A stretch of DNA of 64,000 bases, taken from the NCBI RefSeq assembly GCF_031729055.1, contig NZ_JAVMIP010000004.1, forward strand, positions 149,980 through 213,979, read 5' to 3'. The notes under the pieces were generated by a model. The model was not told where the DNA came from. It did not search any database and saw nothing but the letters and a program-made list of their open reading frames with translations. Position 1 is the stretch's first letter, and each line of letters opens with the position of its first letter. This DNA comes from Pseudocalidococcus azoricus BACA0444 (GTDB lineage: Bacteria > Cyanobacteriota > Cyanobacteriia > Thermosynechococcales > Thermosynechococcaceae). The translations under genes and the position numbers were made by a program. Below, piece by piece: positions 1 through 9,198 of the stretch.

Positions 1-269
1 TGGCCTTGAAAATTAACAGCCTTTTAACGCACTTTTTTCAAGATTGTGGCATTACCCTAGTGGATTTTAAGCTGGAGTTTGGTCGCAATCCCCAAGGTGA
101 AATTTTACTAGCCGATGAAATTAGTCCAGATACCTGTCGTTTATGGAATCAGGCCGAGTCAGATCCCCATCGTCGCGTGATGGATAAAGACCGCTTCCGT
201 CAGGATTTAGGGGATATTGAAGCTGCCTATAAAAGCGTTATGGAACGAGTTTTAGCCCAGGAACTCTGA
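1..269 (+). CDS. purC: SAICAR synthase, C-terminal end (partial at window edge)
   Basis: The frame is open from base 3 to the TGA at 267-269 and lacks its 5' part. The visible piece matches the C-terminal third of phosphoribosylaminoimidazole-succinocarboxamide synthase: VDFKLEFG followed by ILLADEISPDTCRLW, the substrate and metal-binding stretch of this family, and a closing helix. The enzyme joins CAIR and aspartate using ATP in de novo purine synthesis in the cytoplasm. No in-frame ATG lies in the visible part, so the true start is outside the window. The identification rests on the ADEISPDTCRLW signature and is fairly secure. Confidence 0.93.
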   Translation, partial: ALKINSLLTHFFQDCGITLVDFKLEFGRNPQGEILLADEISPDTCRLWNQAESDPHRRVMDKDRFRQDLGDIEAAYKSVMERVLAQEL

Positions 270-376
270 CAAAGTTTTCAATTTTACAAACCCGATCATT
301 AAAAACCTTAATTTCCGCCTCAATACAGTCTTATGCTGTTGATCGGTCATGAGAGTTCTTTCTTTTCGCTGCAAGG

Positions 377-889
377 TTAGGCATGACAACAGTTCATTTC
401 ATAGATACACACCTTTTGATCTTGCCAGGTTATTTCTGCTGTAACTAAGTTCATGCCAATTTTTTCAGCCACGCGCCTAGATGCAAGATTTTGCGGATGG
501 ATCAGACAGACTAATTGTTTAAGTTGTAGTTGATTGAATCCATACTGGCAACAGGCCTGGGCTGCTTCTGTGGCCAAACCTTGTCCCCATAGTTGACGCT
601 GAATGTGGAATCCAACTTCAACCTTTTCAATTCCATCAACATTCTGCAACACCAAACCACAATCCCCAATCACTTTGTTGTTTTCCTTAAGAACTAATGC
701 CCACAGGCCAAAGCCATGATTGCGATATCTTTGGAGATTATGGTTGATCCAGGTTTGAGTCATCTCATCATCAAAGGGCTGAGGATAAAACTTCATTACT
801 TCTGGATCAGAAAAAACCAGCAGTAAATCCTGACTATCCGCTAAAGTCATTGGCCGAAGAATCATGCGAGGTGTGACTATTTGAAGCAT
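377..889 (-). CDS. GNAT family N-acetyltransferase (RimJ/RimL-like)
   Basis: A predicted cytoplasmic acetyl-CoA-dependent acetyltransferase of the GNAT fold, about 170 residues. An N-terminal TPRMILRPMTLAD strand opens the fold, and the acetyl-CoA loop reads QLWGQGLATEA (Q/R-x-x-G-x-G/A). The NLASRRVAEKIGM helix towards the end is typical of RimJ/RimL and YdaF-like enzymes that modify protein N-termini or small amines. The frame is open further upstream, but the ATG at 889 precedes the first conserved strand. The gene overlaps the 3' end of truB by about 56 bases, which suggests translational coupling. The substrate cannot be told from sequence. Confidence 0.8.
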   Translation of the reverse strand: MLQIVTPRMILRPMTLADSQDLLLVFSDPEVMKFYPQPFDDEMTQTWINHNLQRYRNHGFGLWALVLKENNKVIGDCGLVLQNVDGIEKVEVGFHIQRQLWGQGLATEAAQACCQYGFNQLQLKQLVCLIHPQNLASRRVAEKIGMNLVTAEITWQDQKVCIYEMNCCHA

Positions 890-1793
890 TGTTGTCGATT
901 GAATGATCAATCTGGCTAGGGAGAACAACTTTAGCCCGGAAAATATCGTCTTCAAGCTGACCAATGCCGAGTAATGTTCCTGCTTGATCTAAAACTCGAT
1001 GGGGAGTGGTTAAATTCACGGTTTCAATCGCCATTTTCTGGCCACAACACCAGCGTTTAGCAATCTCTGCATCCAATCTAATTGCCGGGAGATGTTGCAG
1101 AGCCAGGCCTGGGGCAATGAGATTGGTTGAGTCGGGGTTGAGATCATCAAGGGTGCAAGAATTTCCTAATTCAAAGCCGCAACTTTTTGTCCGTGTTAAA
1201 CTCGCAAGAGTTGCGCCCACGCCTAAAACTGCCCCTAAATCTCTAGCAATTGAGCGAATATAGGTTCCGGGGCCGCAATTAATCATTAACTCAACGGTGG
1301 CAGTGGGGCCTGGTTGCCAAGCTAAAACCTCAAGATTGAAAATATCAACCCAGCGAGTGGAAATATCAATGGATTCACCTTTTCTTGCTAACTGATAAAG
1401 TCGTTTTCCGGCAACTTGAACGGCACTATAGGCAGGAGGACGTTGATCATAACCCTTGTGAAAGATTTCTAACCCTTGCCTCACCTGTGCTTGAGTGATT
1501 TCACTAGCATTGGCCTGAGCAATAATTGTTCCTGTTATATCGTCTGTATCCGTCACCAGGCCCAATTGGATCACCCCTCGATAGGCTTTTTCTGTGGGTA
1601 AGTAGGGCAATAGTCGCGTTGCTGTCCCCAAAGCTATCGGTAAGACCCCAGTTGCCATTGGATCTAACGTTCCGCCATGACCAACCCGCTTAAGTCTAAA
1701 CATCCGCCGCAGCTTTGCCACACAATCATGGGAGGTAAATCCCGCTGGTTTATTCAGATTCAGAAACCCTGATAGTTGCGGCCCATGCTTCAT
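834..1793 (-). CDS. truB: tRNA pseudouridine(55) synthase TruB
   Basis: TruB converts U55 in the T-loop of tRNAs to pseudouridine. The catalytic motif GGTLDPMATGVLPIALG is present with the nucleophilic aspartate at residue 44. The family opening GFLNLNKPAGFTSHD and the downstream RPPAYSAVQVAGKRLYQLAR and GTYIRSIARDLG segments are also clear. At 319 residues it is a normal bacterial length. The last 25 or so residues are rich in Ser, Asn, His and Asp and look like a non-conserved tail; this tail overlaps the following acetyltransferase gene. ATG start at 1793. Confidence 0.96.
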   Translation of the reverse strand: MKHGPQLSGFLNLNKPAGFTSHDCVAKLRRMFRLKRVGHGGTLDPMATGVLPIALGTATRLLPYLPTEKAYRGVIQLGLVTDTDDITGTIIAQANASEITQAQVRQGLEIFHKGYDQRPPAYSAVQVAGKRLYQLARKGESIDISTRWVDIFNLEVLAWQPGPTATVELMINCGPGTYIRSIARDLGAVLGVGATLASLTRTKSCGFELGNSCTLDDLNPDSTNLIAPGLALQHLPAIRLDAEIAKRWCCGQKMAIETVNLTTPHRVLDQAGTLLGIGQLEDDIFRAKVVLPSQIDHSIDNNASNSHTSHDSSANDFSG

Positions 1794-2049
1794 AAATTAT
1801 TTAGCCCACTCAATTTCTTCCACATCTAAATCTATCTCTCAAGACCTGACTCTTGAATTTGTGGGCAATCCAATGATTTGCCAGTCCGCCATCGCCTTTG
1901 TTTTCCATCCCCATCTAGGCAAGGACAACGGCCAAAACCATTAGCAGCTAAACCTTTATCCCTGAACTCAGCTTATGCTAGAAGGGAGACCCTAGGTTTG
2001 TCAGCATCCCAGGCCTGGCTGTAGATAGTTGAGGATCCTCTCCCAACCC

Positions 2050-2061
2050 GTCAAGCTTGAC
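2050..2061. promoter_or_regulatory. 12-bp perfect palindrome upstream of the COG0523 operon
   Basis: GTCAAGCTTGAC reads the same on both strands and lies about 30 bases before the start codon of the CobW-type GTPase gene, within the 297-base gap after truB. Its size and place suit a dimeric repressor site in the leader. It does not resemble the AT-rich Zur box described in cyanobacteria (TGATAAT-type arms). The regulatory role is inferred from position only; the gap holds nothing else I recognise. Confidence 0.3.
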
Positions 2062-2090
2062 AGTCGGATATGTTTCTCAGAGGTTGATTT

Positions 2091-3059
2091 ATGGTGATGT
2101 CCACTACATCTGTCCCGGTAACGGTCTTGACTGGATATTTGGGGGCCGGCAAAACCACCTTACTGAACCGAATTTTGACCTACGAACATGGCAAGAAGGT
2201 GGCCGTGATTGTCAATGAGTTTGGGGAAGTTGGGATTGATCATCAACTGGTTGTCAATGCTGATGAAGAAATTTTTGAGATGAACAATGGCTGTATTTGC
2301 TGCACCGTCCGGGGCGATCTGATTCGGATTATTGGCAATCTGATGCGGCGGCGGGATAAATTTGACCATTTGGTGATTGAAACCACTGGCCTGGCGGATC
2401 CGGCTCCTGTGATTCAAACCTTTTTTATGGATGATGATGTTCGCTCTCAGGCCCAGTTAGATGCGGTCGTGACGGTGGTGGATACCAAACATATTGAGCA
2501 CCATTGGGATGCGGATGAAGCTCTGGAACAGATTGGCTTTGCCGATATTATTTTGTTAAACAAAACCGATTTAGTCTCCCCAGAACAGTTGCTCAGACTG
2601 GAAGAACGAATTCGCGGGATGAATGCCCTGGCCAAAATTTACCGGACTCAAAATGCCGACATCTCTATGGATGCCATTCTGGGGGTGCAAGCCTTTGATT
2701 TAGACCGCGCCTTAGACGTTGATCCCAATTTCCTCCATGAAGCGGCCCATGAACATGATCAAACCGTGGGGTCGGTGGCGATTCGGGAATCGGGGGCAGT
2801 GGACGGGGAGAAACTCGATGGTTGGCTGAGTCACCTGTTGCAAACCCAAGGGGCAAATATTTTTCGGATGAAGGGGATTCTCAATTTGGCTGGGGAAGAT
2901 CACCGCTTTGTCTTTCAAGGGGTACATATGTTGTTTGATGGTCGCGCCGACCGCCCTTGGAAATCCCCAGCGGAACGGAAAAATGAACTGGTCTTTATTG
3001 GCCGAAACTTAGATGCGGCGATGCTGACCCAAGGATTCCAGGCCTGCCTTCTCCCATGA
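2091..3059 (+). CDS. CobW/COG0523 family GTP-binding metallochaperone
   Basis: A G3E-family GTPase of 322 residues. The P-loop GYLGAGKTT is at residues 15-23, the metal-binding GCICC motif at about 67-71, the guanine-specificity motif NKTD at 157-160, and a C-terminal CobW_C domain ends in PW...ERKNELVFIGRNLD. Family members load or move metals, mostly zinc, or act in cobalamin synthesis. The ATG at 2091 follows an AGAGG ribosome site by seven bases; a second ATG lies at 2097. It leads a same-strand group with a WD40 gene (ATGA overlap) and a cupin gene. The lack of cobalamin genes nearby favours a zinc role, but the metal is an inference. Confidence 0.9.
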   Translation: MVMSTTSVPVTVLTGYLGAGKTTLLNRILTYEHGKKVAVIVNEFGEVGIDHQLVVNADEEIFEMNNGCICCTVRGDLIRIIGNLMRRRDKFDHLVIETTGLADPAPVIQTFFMDDDVRSQAQLDAVVTVVDTKHIEHHWDADEALEQIGFADIILLNKTDLVSPEQLLRLEERIRGMNALAKIYRTQNADISMDAILGVQAFDLDRALDVDPNFLHEAAHEHDQTVGSVAIRESGAVDGEKLDGWLSHLLQTQGANIFRMKGILNLAGEDHRFVFQGVHMLFDGRADRPWKSPAERKNELVFIGRNLDAAMLTQGFQACLLP

Positions 3060-4153
3060 GTAACTCTGCGCCCAAGTTTCAACCCGTATTTAGGGAGGAA
3101 TTGAGTGATTATGTCACGGGCCTGGCCTGGTCATCGCGGGGGCTATTGGCAACCTGCTCGGCGGCGGGAGAGGTGGGAATTGCCGATGGTGAAGTCCTGA
3201 CCCTGATTAAACAAGCCGATGGGTATTCCCTCAGTCAGGTGCTATTTTCGTCCGATGGGCAGTTTTTGGCGGCGGCGGGGCAAACGGGAGAGGTGTTCAT
3301 TTGGCAAATTGTCGAGCATGGCTGCACCCCCGACAGCCTAACACCAAAGTTCAGAGATTCCGAGGCTCGGGCCACCCTGATCACAACTCTGCCCAACCCG
3401 GATACTTGGATCGATCACCTGGCCTGGCACCCAATCCGACCGGAACTGGCCATTGGCCTGGGGCATTATGTCCAAGTTTGGGAGGCTTCCACTCTTACCC
3501 CGATGACCACCCTAGATTTCGCCGCCTCATCAGTCCTGGGCCTGGCCTGGCATCCGACAGGGGCATACCTAGCGGTGGGAGGGTATCAAGGGATTCAGGT
3601 TTGGACTGCCGCAGATTGGGATCAAGACCCTGAGCATTTACCCCTAATGTCTGCCTGTGTGAACCTGGCCTGGTCAGGAAATGGCCAGTTTATGGCAGCG
3701 GCCAATATTGATCGCACCCTTTCCCTTTGGCAGTGGGGAGATATCAGCCCCTGGGAAATGCGCGGGTTTCCGGGAAAAGTTAAACAACTGGTTTGGTCGG
3801 ATGCGCTTTCTGATGCGGGTACGCCTCTTTTAGCTTCTAGTTGTGCTGAAGGCATTGTGGTTTGGGAGAGGGATGAGGAGCTGGGGTGGGCCTCGAGGAT
3901 TTTAGATCTGCATCAGCAGGCCGTGATCACCGTTGTCTTTCAACCCAACAGCTTACTCCTAGCCTCGGCCGGTTCAGAGGGCTGGATCCGTTTATGGGAT
4001 CAGGCCCAGGAGCCGATTCAAATTCTGGAAGGGGCAAAAGCTGGTTTTAGTACCCTGGCCTGGAGTGGGGATGGCAGTCTCTTGGCGGCTGGGGGCCAGG
4101 TCGGGGAAGTTCTAGTTTGGCAAAGCGTTGAAAATATTTTGATAAACAATTAA
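3056..4153 (+). CDS. WD40 repeat protein, partner of the COG0523 GTPase
   Basis: 365 residues made of seven or so WD40 blades: repeats of LAWSSRGLLATCSAAGEVGI type and blades ending in VFIWQ, VQVWE, IQVWT, LSLWQW, IVVWERD, IRLWDQA and VLVWQ. It is probably a soluble beta-propeller with no enzymatic motif and no signal peptide. The start codon overlaps the stop of the GTPase gene (ATGA), so the two are co-translated. A propeller next to a COG0523 chaperone suggests a scaffold or client-recognition partner; this is inference from gene order. The many LAW turns carry several of the GGCCTGG motifs common in this window. Confidence 0.85.
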   Translation: MSNSAPKFQPVFREELSDYVTGLAWSSRGLLATCSAAGEVGIADGEVLTLIKQADGYSLSQVLFSSDGQFLAAAGQTGEVFIWQIVEHGCTPDSLTPKFRDSEARATLITTLPNPDTWIDHLAWHPIRPELAIGLGHYVQVWEASTLTPMTTLDFAASSVLGLAWHPTGAYLAVGGYQGIQVWTAADWDQDPEHLPLMSACVNLAWSGNGQFMAAANIDRTLSLWQWGDISPWEMRGFPGKVKQLVWSDALSDAGTPLLASSCAEGIVVWERDEELGWASRILDLHQQAVITVVFQPNSLLLASAGSEGWIRLWDQAQEPIQILEGAKAGFSTLAWSGDGSLLAAGGQVGEVLVWQSVENILINN

Positions 4154-4172
4154 ATATCATCAGTAACCGCCA

Positions 4173-4640
4173 ATGAATCAATCGCCAATTTCCGCAACAT
4201 CTATCCCCGCCACCCAGGGGCAGACCATCTACCCAGAGCCTTATGCCTCTCTAGTTCAAGGGCGGTTGAAACGAAAATTAGGGGACTTTTTTGGACTGAA
4301 GAATTTTGGGGTGAATTTAACCGATTTGGCCCCCGGTGCCCAGTCCGCCCTGCTCCATCATCACTCCCAGCAGGATGAATTCATTTTTATTTTGGCAGGA
4401 ACACCAACCCTAATTCTGGGTGATCGGGAACTTACCTTGGGGCCTGGGGATTGTTATGGGTTTCCGGCCGGCACTGGGATTGCCCATCAATTAGTCAACC
4501 CATCAGCAGAACCTGTCAGATACTTAGAGATTGGTGACCGCAGCCCCAACGATCAGGTTAACTATCCCAATGATGATCTCCAGGCCAGCTTAACCGATGG
4601 GCAATGGATAATTACTCACAAAGATGGCCAACTCTACTAA
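4173..4640 (+). CDS. Cupin-domain protein
   Basis: A single-domain cupin of 155 residues. Cupin motif 1 is visible as LLHHHSQQDEFIFILAG and motif 2 as PGDCYGFPAGTGIAHQLVN, giving histidine and glutamate ligands for one metal ion. The C-terminal YLEIGDRSPNDQVNYPNDDL is typical of small cupins related to mannose-6-phosphate isomerase. It starts 19 bases after the WD40 gene and is probably the third cistron of the COG0523 operon. A metal-binding cupin after a metallochaperone hints that it may be the client, or a replacement enzyme used under metal limitation. No substrate can be assigned. Confidence 0.82.
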   Translation: MNQSPISATSIPATQGQTIYPEPYASLVQGRLKRKLGDFFGLKNFGVNLTDLAPGAQSALLHHHSQQDEFIFILAGTPTLILGDRELTLGPGDCYGFPAGTGIAHQLVNPSAEPVRYLEIGDRSPNDQVNYPNDDLQASLTDGQWIITHKDGQLY

Positions 4641-4714
4641 TGAAGCTACCGATCAAGTCCATCCCCTAACCTAGCTCAGGACTCCCCATTCCATTGGCCA
4701 GCTTCAGTGATCAA

Positions 4715-6241
4715 TTAACGTCCAACAGACATTTTTTTCAGCAGATCTACAAAGCCTTTGACTTCATCCCGGAACATAAAGCCAGCATAGGCTTCCATCC
4801 CATGTTCCCCCAAGTCCAGCCCCTCGATTTCTTCCTCTGGTGAGACGCGAATCCCAATGGTTTTGTCAATCAGGAACCAGGCCACTGTTGCAAAAATCAC
4901 GGTAAACAAACCAACGGTGGCCACCCCAATAAACTGATGCCACAGCTGATCCGTACCACCGCCCAGTAATAAGCCCTTTGCCGGCCCAAGCCCCTCGGCA
5001 TAGAGTTGACCAGGCCCGGCGGCAAACAGCCCGACACTCAAGGTTCCCCAAATCCCATTGACCAAATGCACTGAAACTGCACCAACCGGATCATCAATTC
5101 GCAGCTTATCCACGTAAACTACCGAGAACACAATAATGATTCCGGCCACAATCCCAATCAAAATGGCACTCTCAATACTGACAAAGGCACAGGGAGCCGT
5201 AATTGCCACCAGGCCAGCTAAAATCCCATTGATGATCATCGAAAGGTCAGGCTTGCCAAAATAAAGGGTAGAAACAACAGTCGCGGTAGCACCCCCAAAG
5301 GCTGCGGCCATGTTGGTTGTCACGGTGATATGGGCAATTGCCCCTGCATCTGCGGTCATGGTGGAGCCAGGGTTAAAGCCAAACCAACCCAACCAAAGAA
5401 TTAAACAGCCCAAGGTGGCAATTGCGAAATTATGGCCGGGAATCGCCACTGCCCCACCATCTTCGGTATAACGTCCAATCCTTGGCCCCAGTAATGCCGC
5501 ACCCATTAAGGCAGCCCAGCCCCCTACCGAGTGGACAACCGTAGAGCCAGCAAAGTCCCAAAAGCCCAATTTGGCCAGCCAGCCTCCACCCCAGATCCAG
5601 TGCCCACTAATGGGATAGGAAATACCCACCAGCAGCAAACTAAAGGCAAAAAAGGCATAGAACTTAATCCGCTCGGCCACGGCCCCGGAAACAATGGTTG
5701 CGGCTGTACCGGCGAACACCAGTTGAAAGAAAAACTTGGCCAGGAGGGGAGTTGCCGTCCAACTTAAGGCACTATAGACCCCTTTATAGGCATCCCCAGT
5801 GGCCGGACTATTGTCAGCCCCCATTAAAAAGAAGCCTGAATTACCCAGAAACTCGTTACCGTCTCCGAACATGATCGCAAAGCCAATGGCCCAAAAGGAA
5901 ATCGAAGACAAGGCAAAGACAATTAAGTTTTTGGCCAACAGGTTAACGGCATTTTTGGGGCGACAGAATCCCGTCTCCAACATACAAAAGCCGGCATTCA
6001 TAAAGAAGACCAGACAAGCCGTAAACAAAACCCAAATCGTATTTGCAGCTACCTGTAATGATTGCAGGCTCGTGGCGACTTCGTTTAAGTCCTTAGGAAC
6101 CTCAACTCCTTGGGCTAAACCGGCCGTAGCCGACAACAGCAAAATCACCGCCCCTAGGCCGGCAAAGGTGCGTAATTTCGGGGGACGAGAAAGCCAGAGA
6201 TTAAGTTGAGAGCGGCGGAGCAAAGGGCGGCGGCGGGACAC
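4715..6241 (-). CDS. amt: Ammonium transporter
   Basis: An Amt/MEP/Rh channel of the inner membrane that carries ammonium into the cell. The family core is present: [45 protein letters not shown] and [14 protein letters not shown] helices, about 11 membrane segments. A signal-like hydrophobic stretch precedes the mature part ([17 protein letters not shown]), as in other cyanobacterial Amt proteins. I chose the GTG at 6241, which has a GAGG site nine bases upstream; the longer frame opens with a TTG at 6337 that lies inside the NtcA-type box. With this start the protein has 508 residues. Expression is probably nitrogen-controlled through NtcA. Confidence 0.95.
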   Translation of the reverse strand: MSRRRPLLRRSQLNLWLSRPPKLRTFAGLGAVILLLSATAGLAQGVEVPKDLNEVATSLQSLQVAANTIWVLFTACLVFFMNAGFCMLETGFCRPKNAVNLLAKNLIVFALSSISFWAIGFAIMFGDGNEFLGNSGFFLMGADNSPATGDAYKGVYSALSWTATPLLAKFFFQLVFAGTAATIVSGAVAERIKFYAFFAFSLLLVGISYPISGHWIWGGGWLAKLGFWDFAGSTVVHSVGGWAALMGAALLGPRIGRYTEDGGAVAIPGHNFAIATLGCLILWLGWFGFNPGSTMTADAGAIAHITVTTNMAAAFGGATATVVSTLYFGKPDLSMIINGILAGLVAITAPCAFVSIESAILIGIVAGIIIVFSVVYVDKLRIDDPVGAVSVHLVNGIWGTLSVGLFAAGPGQLYAEGLGPAKGLLLGGGTDQLWHQFIGVATVGLFTVIFATVAWFLIDKTIGIRVSPEEEIEGLDLGEHGMEAYAGFMFRDEVKGFVDLLKKMSVGR

Positions 6242-6330
6242 AGGAATTTCCTCGGTTTTAGGGAAGGTTAGGGAATAAGAAAAATCGAAGCAGACATTTG
6301 CATCATCGGCAACTCGGGGCTGAATTTGGT

Positions 6331-6344
6331 GTATCAACCGTTAC
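6331..6344 (-). promoter_or_regulatory. NtcA-type binding site upstream of amt
   Basis: GTA-N8-TAC, the consensus of the cyanobacterial nitrogen regulator NtcA, lies 90 bases before the GTG start of amt in the amt-ftsX gap. The spacing fits an activated promoter, although the -10 hexamer expected 20-24 bases downstream is weak (a GATGAT-like sequence). Known amt1 genes of cyanobacteria are NtcA-activated. The motif is seen; the function is inferred. Confidence 0.6.
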
Positions 6345-6379
6345 AGATTTTCGACCATTTTCCTAGCTTGATTTTTAGG

Positions 6380-7327
6380 TTAGGATAATGTCCCCCGAAC
6401 CCCCCGCAGAAAAATAAAGCTACTGCCAATCAGACCGACAACGGCCCCCAACAGCAAGAGGATCAGTAACAACCCGGCCCCACCGAGAACCGAGCTAGCC
6501 AATAGCTGCCCCAAAAGCTTGAGCAGATCCCCCTGTTGCCCGAGCCACTGGAGGAGGGCTTGTTCCGTCAGACTAATGCCCCCCCAGGCCAAGAGTCCAC
6601 CCAGGGTTCCCAGACCCGCCCCTTGGACTAAAAAGGGTAAATAAATCCAGCGGGGAGTGGCTCCCACCAGTTCCATAATTTCAATTTCTGGTTGGCGGAC
6701 AACGGCTAATAACTGCATGACTGTTGCAATCACTGCCACGGCCGTAACAGCTAGAGCAATAACTAAAATTCCCCCCAACCGTTGGGCACTTTGACTGAGG
6801 GTTTGTAAGCTGGCCAAGGCTTTGTCAAGATATTGAACCGAGTTAATCCCCGGAATAGTTTTGACAGCGGCCGCTAATTGAGGTACCTCTTCGCCACGGG
6901 TGGCAATAATCTTAAACTCATCCACGAGGGGATTTTGGAGGAGGCCTTGGTTTTCGGCGGCGGTGGTGATGTCACTGGCCCCTAAGTCTTTTAAGAGTTC
7001 CTGCCAGGCCTGGTCTTTGCTAACTAAAATTACTTGAGCGGTGTTGGGCAGTTGTTCCAGTTGGGTTTGAATCGGTTCCGGGGCCTGGCCGGGTTCCAGA
7101 TAGGCAGTAATCTCGAGACGACTCCCCAACTGTTGAAAGGCCGTATCAATCTGGCTGGCAATATTAAAGCCAAAACCAAACAGAAATAACAGCACCGCCA
7201 CCGTCAAGACCGCCGCCCCGTTTAGCCAGCCCCCCCGCCATAGGCCCAACTGGGTTTCCCGTGCTAAATATCGGGCCCTGGTGAGGGTTTCTGATTGCTG
7301 GATCGGTGGTAATTGCTTAAGTCCCAT
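6380..7327 (-). CDS. ftsX: Cell division protein FtsX (ABC permease)
   Basis: The membrane subunit of the FtsEX complex, which couples ATP hydrolysis at the division site to control of peptidoglycan hydrolases. It has four membrane segments: one near residues 37-58, then an extracytoplasmic loop with LEITAYLEPGQ and LVDEFKI, then three C-terminal helices around LGGILVIALAVTAVAVIA, FLVQGAGLGTLGGLLAW and LLLILLLLGAVVGLIG. The LVGATPRWI motif between helices is typical of FtsX. Two adjacent ATGs occur at 7330 and 7327; the second has the better distance to GAGG. It follows ftsE by 26 bases on the same strand. Confidence 0.92.
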   Translation of the reverse strand: MGLKQLPPIQQSETLTRARYLARETQLGLWRGGWLNGAAVLTVAVLLFLFGFGFNIASQIDTAFQQLGSRLEITAYLEPGQAPEPIQTQLEQLPNTAQVILVSKDQAWQELLKDLGASDITTAAENQGLLQNPLVDEFKIIATRGEEVPQLAAAVKTIPGINSVQYLDKALASLQTLSQSAQRLGGILVIALAVTAVAVIATVMQLLAVVRQPEIEIMELVGATPRWIYLPFLVQGAGLGTLGGLLAWGGISLTEQALLQWLGQQGDLLKLLGQLLASSVLGGAGLLLILLLLGAVVGLIGSSFIFLRGVRGTLS

Positions 7328-7353
7328 CATGTCCTCTTTGAACGAGCACAGCT

Positions 7354-8112
7354 CTACGGTTGAATTAGGATGTCTCGATTGTTGACTGGACTTAATCGAC
7401 CCGATTTAATCTGCCAGACTGGGGCCTGGGCCATTTCCACCAAGTGGGGATCATGGGTTGTCATCAGCACTGTTAAGCCCTTTTTGTTCAGTTGTTGGAG
7501 GATTTTCAAGACTTGGAGGGCATTATGGCGATCTAAATTACCCGTGGGTTCATCGGCTAATAAAATCCGCGGGTGGCCAACAATGGCTCGCGCAATACTG
7601 ACTCGTTGCTGTTCCCCCCCCGACAAGGCATCTGGAAAACAATTCCCCCGATCTGCCAGGCCAACCAACGATAAGGCTGCCGGAACTCGCCGTTGAATTT
7701 CACTCCAGGCCAGGCCTCGGGCCGCCAACACAAACGCGACATTTTCAGCAATCGTTCGCCGTTCCAACAGTTTATAGTCTTGGAAAATCACTCCCACCTG
7801 TCGCCGTAAATAGGCCAGTGCCCGCCCCTGTAAGCGATTCACAGATTGACCTTGAACTAAAACTTGCCCCCGATCTGGCTGCTCGGCCCCATAAAACAGT
7901 TTCAAAAGGGTTGATTTCCCTGCTCCCGATGGCCCTGTTAAGAGGGTAAATGTCCCCGCTGCCAGTTGAAAGTCCACATTATGTAAGCAAAATCGTCCCG
8001 AGCGATAGCTTTTTGTGACTTGTTCGAGGTGCAAAATTGGGGCTGATTCAGGGGCTTGGGGGGCCTGGGGTTGTTGGGGCTTACTGGAGAATGGGGGGGA
8101 GAGGGAGGGCAT
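7354..8112 (-). CDS. ftsE: Cell division ATP-binding protein FtsE
   Basis: The ATPase of FtsEX. An ABC cassette of 252 residues with Walker A ([10 protein letters not shown]), a Q-loop ([10 protein letters not shown]), signature LSGGEQQR, Walker B ([12 protein letters not shown]) and a switch histidine (MTTHD). The QDYKLL form of the Q-loop and the short length mark FtsE rather than other MacB-like ATPases, and the adjacent ftsX confirms it. The first 25 or so residues are a Pro/Gln-rich extension not found in enteric FtsE; the true start could be a little later. Confidence 0.93.
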   Translation of the reverse strand: MPSLSPPFSSKPQQPQAPQAPESAPILHLEQVTKSYRSGRFCLHNVDFQLAAGTFTLLTGPSGAGKSTLLKLFYGAEQPDRGQVLVQGQSVNRLQGRALAYLRRQVGVIFQDYKLLERRTIAENVAFVLAARGLAWSEIQRRVPAALSLVGLADRGNCFPDALSGGEQQRVSIARAIVGHPRILLADEPTGNLDRHNALQVLKILQQLNKKGLTVLMTTHDPHLVEMAQAPVWQIKSGRLSPVNNRDILIQP

Positions 8113-8169
8113 AGTAACTAAACACCCAGGGGTAAAAGGGAAACGAGGGGGAAAGGCTGAGAAGATAGC

Positions 8170-8937
8170 TTAAATTTGGTGTACTCGTAAACGATGCCAA
8201 AGTCCCCGCAGGGCAAACTGAGGTAAGACTAACATCCGCCGCCAGCGCCAGGGTTCTTGATAGAGCCGATACAGCCATTCCAAGTGATGATCGAGGAAAA
8301 ATTGGGGGGCACGAACTTTTTTGCCGGCCCAAATATCAAAACTACCGCCAACACCGACCCAAGTGGCCTGGGGAGCTAAATGACGATTCGCGGCAATCCA
8401 ATATTCCTGGCGGGGAACTCCGAGGGCGACAAAAATAATATCCGGTTGGTTGGTCTGAATATGCTTTTTCAGTTCTGCTTCGGTTTCTTGGGTCTGATAG
8501 CCCGTATAAATGCCAACCACATTCAAATGGGGGTAGCGTTTTTGCCAATTCTTCGCAGCCTGGGCCGCCACGCCGGGAGCACTGCCATAGAAGAAGACTT
8601 TCAGGGGGGGATTTTGGGTTGCGGCAAACTTTAACAAACTTTCTGAGAGTTCAATCCCCGGTTGGCGATTGGCCTTGATGCCATAGAGACGGAGATAAAG
8701 AACAACCCCCGACCCATCCGGAACAATAAAACTAGCTTGCTTGATGACCTGCGCTAATTGGGGGACTTTTTCGGCCTGCATGATCATCTCGGCATTGAGC
8801 GTGACAACATGAAAGCCGTCTCCCTGATGGGCAGTCAACCAGGCCGGGTAATTGTCCAACAGATCTAAGGGATAGCCTAAAACAGAAACCCGCCGAGGTT
8901 GAGAGGAGCGAGTCGAAGGGGTGTCCACAGCGGTCAA
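8170..8937 (-). CDS. WecG/TagA/CpsF family glycosyltransferase
   Basis: A GT26-family enzyme of 255 residues that transfers an N-acetylmannosamine-type sugar onto a lipid-linked acceptor in cell-surface glycan synthesis. Family marks are VTLNAEM near residue 45, PDGSGV with the likely catalytic aspartate at 74, FFYGSAPGVA, and ALGVPRQEYW around 171-180. The C-terminal WLYRLYQEPWRWRRM is the amphipathic tail that docks TagA proteins to the membrane. A separate wecB gene at 37 kb could supply UDP-ManNAc. It lies 57 bases upstream of ftsE, so it may be co-transcribed with ftsEX. Confidence 0.88.
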   Translation of the reverse strand: MTAVDTPSTRSSQPRRVSVLGYPLDLLDNYPAWLTAHQGDGFHVVTLNAEMIMQAEKVPQLAQVIKQASFIVPDGSGVVLYLRLYGIKANRQPGIELSESLLKFAATQNPPLKVFFYGSAPGVAAQAAKNWQKRYPHLNVVGIYTGYQTQETEAELKKHIQTNQPDIIFVALGVPRQEYWIAANRHLAPQATWVGVGGSFDIWAGKKVRAPQFFLDHHLEWLYRLYQEPWRWRRMLVLPQFALRGLWHRLRVHQI

Positions 8938-9198
8938 GGTTAAAATCTCCTATAGAGCTTTGCTCGTTCGTAGAAGCGACCGAATTGTTGCATTCTGTTA
9001 AATCTTAGGGCTGGATGGAGAGCTACCGCAACATTACTTACCCGGATTCTGACTCAGCTATGCAACCCCAGGCCTGGGCTAGACTATCCAATATCCAAGG
9101 AAAAATGTATCACTCAATACTGGCTAGTAGCAGTTCTGATTTCTATATCTTCGAGCCAATTATTTCAATCAACCCTATGAGCAGTTGTGAGGTCAATC

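Noticed and set aside
6242..6337. Longer amt start with extra N-terminal residues (TTG at 6337)
   Set aside because: It would begin inside the NtcA box, has no ribosome site, and the residues do not resemble any Amt leader.
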